This document shows positions 32,723 through 38,924 of a DNA stretch of 64,000 nucleotides, one piece after another (position 1 is the first letter of the stretch; each line of letters begins with the position of its first letter). The DNA is from an uncultured Oscillospiraceae bacterium (GTDB lineage Bacteria; Bacillota; Clostridia; Oscillospirales; Acutalibacteraceae), in the NCBI GenBank assembly GCA_900541975.1, contig UQLR01000005.1, positions 74,408 through 138,407 on the forward strand, read 5' to 3'. Position numbers and translations under genes: made by a program. A model generated the notes under the pieces. It worked only from the letters and a program-made list of their open reading frames with translations, ran no database searches and had not been told where the DNA came from.

Positions 32723-34246
32723 ATGGGACTAACAGGAAAAAACAACGAGGAAAAGGCGTGGAACTTCCTCAAAGGCAAGATCAAGAATGACTTCGGCGTG
32801 TCGGGCCTTATGGGGGAACTGTTCGCCGAGAGCGGGCTCAACCCGCAGAACCTCCAGAACTCCTACGAGAAAAAGCTCGGCTTTACGGACGCCACCTACA
32901 CCGCAGCCGTAGACTCTGGGAGCTATGCCAACTTTGTGCATGACTCCGCAGGCTACGGCGTTGCACAGTGGACGTTCTGGAGCCGGAAGGAGGCGCTGCT
33001 CAACTATGTGAGGGCGCTCGGCGCTTCAATCGGGGATCTGGAGGCGCAGCTCGGCTTTTTGTATAAAGAGCTGAGCGAAAGCTACCCCTCTGTTTTGGCA
33101 GCCTTAAAAACAGCTACCAGCGTGAGGGCTGCAAGTGACAAGGTGCTGACCGACTTTGAAAGACCGGCCGATCAGTCCGAAGCGGTAAAAATCAAACGGG
33201 CGAGCTACGGGCAAACGTATTATGACAAATACGCGAAAGCCGCAGCTTCCACGCCCTCAGAAGGAGGCAATAATATGAGCAATAGTCCATTAGTAAACTG
33301 CACCGTAAAAAGCCCGAACCACAGCGGGAAACGTACACACAGCATTGACACACTGACGCCCCACTGCGTTGTGGGGCAGCTCACAGCGGAAGGGATCGGC
33401 TCCTGCTTCCCGGCGGGGCGCGAAGCGAGTTGTAACTACGGGATCGGCAAGGACGCCCGCGTCGTCCTCGTAGTAGACGAGTGTAACCGGAGCTGGTGCA
33501 GCTCCAGCAACTCCAACGACCAGCGGGCCGTAACGATCGAGTGCGCCAGCGACAAAACAGATCCTTACGCTATGAACTCGGCCGTTTACGAAAAGCTGAT
33601 CGAGCTCTGCGCGGACATCTGCAAGAGAAACGGGAAAAACAAGGTTTTGTGGCTGGGTAGCAAAGAGAAAACTCTCGCATACACGCCAAAAAGCAACGAA
33701 ATGGTGCTGACCGCGCACCGGTGGTTTGCAAATAAGAGCTGCCCCGGTGACTGGCTCTACTCCCGCTATGGCGAGCTTGCCGACAGGATCAACGCTCTGC
33801 TGGGGACGGGAGGCAGCTCCGGATCCGGCGGCGGATCCACTGGCGGCAGCTCCAGCTCCGGATCCGTTCTTTACTATGTCCAGAGCGGCGCGTACTCACA
33901 GAAAGCAAATGCCGACGCTCAGGCGGCGAGACTCAAAGCGGCTGGCTTCGAGGTGCTCATAAAGAAAGTCGGAAATCTTTACAAGGTGCAGACCGGGGCG
34001 TATTCCAAAAAGGCAAACGCTGACGCTCAGGTATCTAAGCTCAAAGCGAAAGGCTTCGACGCCTTTGTGACGACCAACGGCGGCGGTACCGCGGCTTCCG
34101 GCGATACCCCCAAGAAATCCAACACAGAGATCGCCAAAGAGGTGATCGCAGGAAAGTGGGGAAACGGAGCGGATCGCAAGAAACGCCTCGAAGCGGCCGG
34201 GTATAACTACGCAGCCGTTCAGAAAATTGTCAACAGTATGCTTTAA
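32723..34246 (+). CDS. Endolysin: phage lysozyme domain, amidase_2, SPOR repeats, CW_7-like tail
   Basis: The 507-residue enzyme has four parts. Residues 5-170 resemble the tail-tip type phage lysozyme (FNLLMGELFAESGLN-like GLMGELFAESGLNPQNL; GYGVAQWTFW). Residues 190-360 are an N-acetylmuramoyl-L-alanine amidase of the zinc amidase_2 family (TPHCVVGQ, VTIECASDK, LTAHRWFANKSCPGD). A Gly/Ser linker leads to two SPOR-like repeats (YYVQSGAYSQKANADAQAARL and a second copy), then a C-terminal CW_7-like cell-wall motif (EVIAGKWGNGADRKKRLEAAGYN). It degrades peptidoglycan at lysis. A second, internal start is possible (see next). Confidence 0.9.
   Translation: MGLTGKNNEEKAWNFLKGKIKNDFGVSGLMGELFAESGLNPQNLQNSYEKKLGFTDATYTAAVDSGSYANFVHDSAGYGVAQWTFWSRKEALLNYVRALGASIGDLEAQLGFLYKELSESYPSVLAALKTATSVRAASDKVLTDFERPADQSEAVKIKRASYGQTYYDKYAKAAASTPSEGGNNMSNSPLVNCTVKSPNHSGKRTHSIDTLTPHCVVGQLTAEGIGSCFPAGREASCNYGIGKDARVVLVVDECNRSWCSSSNSNDQRAVTIECASDKTDPYAMNSAVYEKLIELCADICKRNGKNKVLWLGSKEKTLAYTPKSNEMVLTAHRWFANKSCPGDWLYSRYGELADRINALLGTGGSSGSGGGSTGGSSSSGSVLYYVQSGAYSQKANADAQAARLKAAGFEVLIKKVGNLYKVQTGAYSKKANADAQVSKLKAKGFDAFVTTNGGGTAASGDTPKKSNTEIAKEVIAGKWGNGADRKKRLEAAGYNYAAVQKIVNSML
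33275..34246 (+). CDS. Possible short endolysin isoform from an internal start
   Basis: AAGGAGG lies seven bases before an ATG at residue 185, exactly between the lysozyme and amidase domains. Translation from it would give a 323-residue protein with amidase, SPOR and CW_7-like domains only. Some Gram-positive phage endolysins are known to use such internal starts to form mixed complexes. The site is seen; its use is inferred. Confidence 0.55.
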   Translation: MSNSPLVNCTVKSPNHSGKRTHSIDTLTPHCVVGQLTAEGIGSCFPAGREASCNYGIGKDARVVLVVDECNRSWCSSSNSNDQRAVTIECASDKTDPYAMNSAVYEKLIELCADICKRNGKNKVLWLGSKEKTLAYTPKSNEMVLTAHRWFANKSCPGDWLYSRYGELADRINALLGTGGSSGSGGGSTGGSSSSGSVLYYVQSGAYSQKANADAQAARLKAAGFEVLIKKVGNLYKVQTGAYSKKANADAQVSKLKAKGFDAFVTTNGGGTAASGDTPKKSNTEIAKEVIAGKWGNGADRKKRLEAAGYNYAAVQKIVNSML

Positions 34247-34267
34247 TACCAAAGGAGGGACACGAAC

Positions 34268-34804
34268 ATGGAAATGTTAGAACAGATCGCAGACGCTTTT
34301 GTGCCGATCCTCTGCCTGCTTATCACGGCTGGCGGCGGCTATCTGGTGGCACTCCTGCGCCGCCAGACTCAGCAGATCGAGGAAGAACTGGACAACGAAA
34401 CCGCTTCAAAGTACATTGATCTGGCAACGGACGCCGTGGAGCAGGCCGTGACATATACGGCCCAGACCTTTGTTGACGCCCTGAAAGCGGAGGGTGCTTT
34501 TACGAAAGAAAAGCAACTGGAAGCATTTCAGAAGGCACGGGACAAGGTGCTGGAGATCCTCGGAGATACCACCGTGAAGGCTCTGGGGGAGATCTACGGC
34601 GACTTCGACGCATGGCTGGACACCAAGATCGAGCAGGTATGCCGGGACATTAAAGTGCCGGAGGTTGAAAAAGCAGCCACTACCACAGCGGCAGCGACGG
34701 CGGCGAGCGTAGCGAGCACGATCGCCACCACGGCAGTGCAGCAGATTGCAGCCGAAGCGACACCGGCAAGCGAGCCGGTAGAAACCGAAGAAAAAACGGA
34801 ATAA
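34268..34804 (+). CDS. Phage holin, LLH family-like
   Basis: This 178-residue protein has one strong membrane helix at residues 11-31 and an LLRRQTQQIEEELDNE helix that follows at once. The conserved SKYIDLATDAVEQAVTYTAQTFVDALK-like segment near 48-75 is typical of LLH/phage_holin_6 proteins. The C-terminal third is Ala/Thr-rich and ends in an acidic tail. It would open the membrane for the endolysin. Confidence 0.8.
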   Translation: MEMLEQIADAFVPILCLLITAGGGYLVALLRRQTQQIEEELDNETASKYIDLATDAVEQAVTYTAQTFVDALKAEGAFTKEKQLEAFQKARDKVLEILGDTTVKALGEIYGDFDAWLDTKIEQVCRDIKVPEVEKAATTTAAATAASVASTIATTAVQQIAAEATPASEPVETEEKTE

Positions 34805-34832
34805 TAGCGGGGAAAACCCGCACAACGAGAAA

Positions 34833-34866
34833 GCCCGGCGGGAGAAATCCTGCCGGGCATTTTTTC
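34833..34866 (+). terminator. Strong intrinsic terminator of the late operon
   Basis: GCCCGGC...GCCGGGC stem with a GGA/TCC inner pair and six Ts. It lies between the convergent holin and membrane-anchored protein genes and marks the end of the late transcript. Confidence 0.85.
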
Positions 34867-34868
34867 TA

Positions 34869-35450
34869 TTATTCAACAGTCTGACCGATAGCTTCGAGCG
34901 ACTCCCGGATCTGGCTGAGGTTTTCCTGCGTGGCGTCGTCCTCCACGCTCTCGGCTCCCCGGTAAACATATTTAACGGCCTGCTCCAAGTCCATGCCAAG
35001 CTCCGCATAATCCCTCGCGGCCTCGTCGTTTTGGTAGGCGTATTCAAGCCAGTAACCGTAAGAAATGGCCTGCTCCATTGTTTCGTTATCTGCATAAAAA
35101 TCAGGATAATGCTCTACAATGAAGGTCACGGCCTCGTCTCGTTTCGCGTCTGAAACTCCGTTTTCCTCAATATCCTGCTTTGCAGCCAAGGCCAGCGCGT
35201 CCACCTTTGCGCTTGTGTTTGCTTCCGGCTCCGCTTTGGCTTCCGTTTCACTCACTGCCTCAGTGGCAGGATCCTGAGTCTCCGGGGCCTCTGAGGTAGC
35301 CTGCGTTCCCGTAGCCTGCGGCTGCTGCGTTTCGGTATTCCCTCCGACCGCCGCTGCAATCAAAACGACCGCTACAACCGCAATAATGATCCACTTCTTT
35401 TTGCCCCGTGGAGCCTCTGCCTGCTTCTGATCTGCGTCCTTTTTCCGCAT
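34869..35450 (-). CDS. Membrane-anchored protein expressed opposite to late genes, possible superinfection-exclusion factor
   Basis: The 193-residue product has a basic cytoplasmic start, one membrane helix at residues 20-36, a Thr/Glu/Ala-rich spacer and a C-terminal 100-residue acidic helical domain. There is no lipobox cysteine. It is transcribed from its own promoter, opposite to the lytic genes and next to the repressor, the usual place of lysogenic-conversion genes. The topology resembles Ltp-type superinfection-exclusion proteins, but no specific motif confirms that. Confidence 0.55.
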   Translation of the reverse strand: MRKKDADQKQAEAPRGKKKWIIIAVVAVVLIAAAVGGNTETQQPQATGTQATSEAPETQDPATEAVSETEAKAEPEANTSAKVDALALAAKQDIEENGVSDAKRDEAVTFIVEHYPDFYADNETMEQAISYGYWLEYAYQNDEAARDYAELGMDLEQAVKYVYRGAESVEDDATQENLSQIRESLEAIGQTVE

Positions 35451-35515
35451 AATGTTTTTACCTCCTGCACATGCTCGAAATTAGCGTTTTTTCGCCTTTA
35501 GTCATGTTTGGGATA

Positions 35516-35545
35516 ATTATAACGGGCGAAGCATGGTAATGTCAA
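35516..35545 (-). promoter_or_regulatory. Promoter for the minus-strand membrane protein gene
   Basis: On the minus strand TTGACA and TATAAT are separated by 18 bases, about 65 bases before the ATG at 35450. Both hexamers match the consensus, so the gene should be transcribed in the lysogen. Confidence 0.75.
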
Positions 35546-35590
35546 TATGCGTTCTACCTATCTTTGGCATAAGAAGGAGGCACTGAAAAA

Positions 35591-35839
35591 GTGAAAATTT
35601 ACAAGCACAAAGACGGCAGGTGCAACGCTTCGGGGCCTCAAATAAAGGCGCTGCGCGAGGCTGCGGGACTCTCTCAGGAGCAGCTCGCGGCAAAGGTACA
35701 GCTTGCCGGACTAAACTTGAACCAGAAAGCGATCAGCAGGATAGAAACCGGCGATCGAGTAGTCCCTGACTACGAACTTATATTTTTCTCTGAGGCGCTG
35801 GGCGTACCGATTGAGCAGCTACTCAGCGCGGAAGAATGA
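35591..35839 (+). CDS. XRE-family helix-turn-helix protein (likely prophage repressor)
   Basis: GTG (ribosome site AGAAGGAGG) opens an 82-residue frame. Residues 15-75 are an XRE-type helix-turn-helix (LREAAGLSQEQLAAKVQ, AISRIETGDRVVP). It lies between the divergent promoter region and the palindromic operator, so it is a good candidate for the lysogeny repressor. It lacks a separate C-terminal domain, so it would have to dimerise through this unit. Confidence 0.8.
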   Translation: MKIYKHKDGRCNASGPQIKALREAAGLSQEQLAAKVQLAGLNLNQKAISRIETGDRVVPDYELIFFSEALGVPIEQLLSAEE

Positions 35840-35896
35840 GGGCGGGAAACCGCCCTATTTTCTTGTGAAAAAAAGCGAAAAGCGGAGGAAATGAGC

Positions 35897-35925
35897 TTGA
35901 CTATATACATCTTTAGATGTATAAT
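35897..35925 (+). promoter_or_regulatory. Promoter overlapped by a 20-bp palindromic operator
   Basis: TTGACT and TATAAT stand exactly 17 bases apart. The spacer and -10 are covered by a perfect palindrome at 35904-35923 (arms TATACATCT and AGATGTATA). A dimeric XRE protein bound there would block RNA polymerase. It drives the 40-residue ORF, the second XRE protein and probably the transposase. Confidence 0.85.
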
Positions 35926-35996
35926 AAAAGCACAAGGTAAGGGAAAACCTGAGTAATCAGAAAGGAGGAACAAAAACACAGAAAGGAGGCGAACCG

Positions 35997-36119
35997 GTGG
36001 ACGATAAAGAAAAGCAAACAAAAGAACTGCTCGAAGTTCTTAAAAAGGCTTTAGAAAGTGAAGCGGTGGAACGGATCACAATAACCATAAAGCCAAACAA
36101 GAAACCCAAGCAGTCCTAA
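35997..36119 (+). CDS. Forty-residue ORF in the immunity region
   Basis: GTG lies eight bases after GAAAGGAGG. The 40-residue product is charged: an N-terminal helix (KEKQTKELLEVLKKALESEAVE), a short strand (ITITIK) and a Lys/Pro-rich end. It is the first frame downstream of the operator-controlled promoter. No family is recognised; a small regulator or Cro-like partner would fit. Confidence 0.55.
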   Translation: MDDKEKQTKELLEVLKKALESEAVERITITIKPNKKPKQS

Positions 36120-36125
36120 AGCTCC

Positions 36126-36159
36126 GGCGGTGGGAAATTCCCACCCACCGCCTTTATTA
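36126..36159 (+). terminator. Hairpin after the 40-residue ORF
   Basis: GGCGGTGGG pairs perfectly with CCCACCGCC around a nine-base loop, then TTTATTAT follows. Termination here would restrict the downstream XRE and transposase genes. Confidence 0.65.
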
Positions 36160-36198
36160 TATCCACCGCCACCTAACAAGTCAAGAAGGAGGCCAGAT

Positions 36199-36459
36199 AT
36201 GGAAATCACGGTAAAGATCGAAAAGAGAAACGACAACCTCAAAGAACGCAGGCAGGCCGCCGGACTCTCCCAGTCCCAGCTCGCAAAGCTGGCCGGTGTA
36301 GGCGTCCGCGTCTACCAAAACTACGAGCAGGGAGTCCGGGACGTAAGCAAGGCGCAGCTTTCCACGTTGCTAAGGATCTGCAAGGCTCTGAACTGTAAAC
36401 TCTCGGACATTGTAACCGACGAGGAAACCGCGGAGCTTTTGAGGGAATACGAACAATAA
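36199..36459 (+). CDS. Second XRE-family helix-turn-helix protein
   Basis: The ATG follows AAGAAGGAGGCCAGAT; a longer frame upstream would begin inside the terminator hairpin. Residues 10-75 of the 86-residue product are an XRE domain (LKERRQAAGLSQSQLAKLAGVGVRVYQNYEQG ... LLRICKALNCKLSDIV). It lies directly before the transposase gene, like Ner before the transposase of Mu, so it may control that gene. Confidence 0.75.
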   Translation: MEITVKIEKRNDNLKERRQAAGLSQSQLAKLAGVGVRVYQNYEQGVRDVSKAQLSTLLRICKALNCKLSDIVTDEETAELLREYEQ

Positions 36460-36525
36460 CACCAAGGAACAAGTGGAGGGGCGGCTACGGCTGCCCCTTC
36501 TTTTTTTTATGCGGAGGGATATATA

Positions 36526-37575
36526 ATGGCACGGCGTTTCAAGCATTTGACAAAAACTGATCGGCTGCGTATGGAGCAGCAGCTCAAGGACGGAAAAGGG
36601 GCAAAAGAGATTGCCGAAAATCTCGGCGTCCACATCTCCACCATATACCGGGAGAAAAAACGAGGACAGTATGAGCACCGCAATAGTGACTGGACGACGG
36701 AGATCCGATACAGCCCAGACATAGCCCACGATCGGTACCGGGAGAACCTGAAAGCCAAGGGGCCGGAGCTGAAACTGGGAAAGGATCGCAAGCTCGCCGA
36801 ATATATCGAGCACAAGATCGCCGACGAGCAATACAGCCCCGCGGCGGTGCTGGGAAGGATCAAGGCGAAGGGCTTAAAATTCAACACTACGATCTCGGTA
36901 AACACTCTTTACAGCTACATAGAAAAAGGCGTATTTCTCCGGATCACAAACAAAGATCTCCCGGTAAAAGGAAGCCGTAAACGAGAATACCGGCATACAA
37001 AAGCTCAGTCCAGAGCGCCAAAAGGCGAAAGCATAGAGAAACGCCCGGAAGAAATCAATAACCGGGAAACCTTCGGCCACTGGGAAATGGACTGCGTGGA
37101 AAGCGCCAAGGGCTGCACCACAACGCTGCTCGTATTAACCGAGCGGCTCAGCCGCCGGGAAATCACACGGAGAATGGAAGCGAAGAAAGCCGAGAATGTC
37201 GTGGCCGAGCTGGACGCTCTGGAAAAGAGATACGGCGAGCTTTTCCCTTTAATTTTCAAGAGCATAACGGTAGACAATGGATCGGAGTTTGCGAACTGCG
37301 AAGGAATGGAACGGAGCAGTCTCCGCGAAGGCGAGAAAAGGACGAAGTTATACTACTGTCACCCGTATAGCGCATACGAACGCGGCAGCAACGAAAACCA
37401 GAACAAGCTCGTGCGCCGCCACGCCCCGAAGGGATCGAGCTTTGAGGACATGACGGATGAGCGGGCCGACTATATAGAAGGCTGGATGAATGACTACCCC
37501 CGGAAAATGTTCAACTGGCACACCCCGGAGGAAGTATTTCAGGCAGAAATAAAGGCCCTCAGCGGGGCCTTATAA
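36526..37575 (+). CDS. IS30-family DDE transposase, possibly the phage recombinase
   Basis: The 349-residue protein has the full IS30 pattern: an N-terminal helix-turn-helix (MEQQLKDGKGAKEIAENLGVHISTIYRE, residues 16-43), then a DDE core with D189 (GHWEMD), D250 (TVDNGSEF) and E290 (GSNENQN), and an RRHAPKG segment. It is intact. The gene lies at the right edge of the prophage behind the second XRE gene and has phage-like base use (many GATC). No IS-like inverted repeats clearly flank it. It could be a chance insertion, but it may integrate the phage in place of a tyrosine or serine integrase; none is visible in the window. Confidence 0.85.
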   Translation: MARRFKHLTKTDRLRMEQQLKDGKGAKEIAENLGVHISTIYREKKRGQYEHRNSDWTTEIRYSPDIAHDRYRENLKAKGPELKLGKDRKLAEYIEHKIADEQYSPAAVLGRIKAKGLKFNTTISVNTLYSYIEKGVFLRITNKDLPVKGSRKREYRHTKAQSRAPKGESIEKRPEEINNRETFGHWEMDCVESAKGCTTTLLVLTERLSRREITRRMEAKKAENVVAELDALEKRYGELFPLIFKSITVDNGSEFANCEGMERSSLREGEKRTKLYYCHPYSAYERGSNENQNKLVRRHAPKGSSFEDMTDERADYIEGWMNDYPRKMFNWHTPEEVFQAEIKALSGAL

Positions 37576-37589
37576 AATATTTTTGACTT

Positions 37590-37635
37590 TTTTCGCATTT
37601 ACTCTTGACATTTACCAAAGTTTTTTATTTACCGT
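37590..37635. other. Probable right end of the prophage
   Basis: Base composition changes to host style within 50 bp of the transposase stop. Two CATTTAC copies (37596 and 37609, 13 bp apart) and a TATTTAC (37626) lie here. They could be transposase-binding sites. No duplicated flank can be checked, since the left end is outside the window. Confidence 0.35.
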
Positions 37636-37826
37636 GTTTCTTTCAAAAAGCACAGCAATTCTGTAGGGGATAAGGCGGCGAATATATAAAATAATTTGTG
37701 TTGTCTCAGATTTTGACAAAAAATGCGTGATGGATTATCACACAATTGCATAATCCGGATATGGATTTACTATAATAAACTCAACGGAAAATGTAAATAT
37801 GGATCACACCGTTGGGAGTTGAAAAA

Positions 37827-38255
37827 ATGGCAAATATAGTGAAAAAAAAGCTGCCGGAGCTTTTAAGGCGCTACAGGGAAAACTGCGGCTTGTCACAGGG
37901 GCAGGTTGCCGAGGCGCTTAGTGTGGACCGTTCAACATACACATATTATGAAATTGGAAAAACTGCGCCGAGTATCAATACCATGATGAAGCTGATCAGA
38001 ATTTTAAATATACCATACGTTGAATTTTTGCAATGCGTCAATGGCGGGGAGCTTGCCGGCGAGGCGGTGAACCTTGCAGATCCTGAACAGGCGCGGCCCG
38101 TGGCGGCAAAAAAGCGGACAACCTTTGAAAGAGAGAAAATATACGAGCTTTCCGCAGATGAGCAGCAGCTTGTGATCAATTATCGCATGTTGCCCAAAAG
38201 CCAACAGCGGGAGCTGCTTAAAAGAATGGGAAACAGGCTGAAGGAAGAAAGCTGA
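37827..38255 (+). CDS. Host XRE-family transcription regulator
   Basis: The ATG is chosen because GGGAG lies eight bases before it; TTG at 37812 is the alternative. The 142-residue protein has an N-terminal XRE helix-turn-helix (LSQGQVAEALSVDRSTYTYYEIGKTAPS), a linker and a basic C-terminal helical tail (LSADEQQLVINYRMLPKSQQRELLKRM). Base use is host-like, so I place it outside the prophage. Its targets are unknown. Confidence 0.75.
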   Translation: MANIVKKKLPELLRRYRENCGLSQGQVAEALSVDRSTYTYYEIGKTAPSINTMMKLIRILNIPYVEFLQCVNGGELAGEAVNLADPEQARPVAAKKRTTFEREKIYELSADEQQLVINYRMLPKSQQRELLKRMGNRLKEES

Positions 38256-38324
38256 ATTTGAACAAGCTGTATGAAAAAACGGGTATTTTTTGCAAAGGTT
38301 TTTAAGGGGGCAAACAGAAAAAAC

Positions 38325-38353
38325 TTTACATTTTTTGGAGCATGTGCTATAAT
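38325..38353 (+). promoter_or_regulatory. Promoter of rpsO-pnp
   Basis: TTTACA and TATAAT are separated by exactly 17 bases, about 130 bases before the rpsO start. A long leader follows, with a CCCATTTATGGG hairpin and a TCCTT-AATC/GATT-GAAGGA stem followed by TATTTTTT. That leader could mediate S15 control of its own mRNA. Confidence 0.8.
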
Positions 38354-38483
38354 CTACTGGTGCAACGCCCCTTTCACGGATTTTGGAGTAAGCCCATTTA
38401 TGGGAAAGACGCCTTCCTTAATCTGAGATTGAAGGATATTTTTTGATCCGGTGGGTAAAATGATAAAAAAGGTGGATTATGCA

Positions 38484-38747
38484 ATGTTAAAAGAAGAAAA
38501 GAATGCAATTATGCAGGAGTATGCCCTGCATGAAGGCGATACGGGTTCCCCTGAGGTGCAGATTGCGCTTTTGACAAAAAGGATCAACGATTTGACCGAG
38601 CATTTGAAAGTGCACAAGAAGGATCACCATTCCCGCAGGGGTTTGCTGAAGATGGTAGGGCAGAGAAGAAGCCTGCTGAATTATCTGATTAAGACCGATA
38701 TTGAGCGTTACCGCTCGATTATCGCCAAGCTTGGCATACGTAAATAA
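38484..38747 (+). CDS. rpsO: 30S ribosomal protein S15
   Basis: The ATG behind AAAGGTGG gives the standard length of 87 residues; an upstream frame from 38451 would add 11 non-conserved residues. The sequence carries the S15 signature ([52 protein letters not shown]). It binds 16S rRNA early in 30S assembly. It heads the classical rpsO-pnp pair. Confidence 0.98.
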   Translation: MLKEEKNAIMQEYALHEGDTGSPEVQIALLTKRINDLTEHLKVHKKDHHSRRGLLKMVGQRRSLLNYLIKTDIERYRSIIAKLGIRK

Positions 38748-38758
38748 GGATGTTTTCG

Positions 38759-38785
38759 GGGCAGGCGGCATTGTGCCGTCTGCCC
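38759..38785 (+). promoter_or_regulatory. Hairpin directly after rpsO
   Basis: GGGCAGGCGGCA pairs with TGCCGTCTGCCC (12 bp with one G-U pair, loop TTG). There is no T run, so it may protect or process the rpsO mRNA end rather than stop transcription. Confidence 0.6.
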
Positions 38786-38822
38786 TGTTGGTCATCTGCT
38801 GGCATTTACGGCGGAAGCATTT

Positions 38823-38878
38823 GGTTAGCAGTGAAACGGATATTTTGCATGCTTGGAATATCGGTTTTATTGCTAAGC
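38823..38878 (+). promoter_or_regulatory. Long imperfect hairpin in the pnp leader
   Basis: Bases 38823-38846 pair over about 24 positions with 38852-38878 (for example GCTTAGCAATAAAACCGATATT against its partner arm). It lies between rpsO and pnp. In E. coli a double-stranded pnp leader cut by RNase III is the basis of PNPase autoregulation; an equivalent role is likely but inferred. Confidence 0.65.
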
Positions 38879-38924
38879 GGTGCCTCCCTGTAAAATAAAT
38901 ATTTTAATTTCAGGAGGAAGAGAT

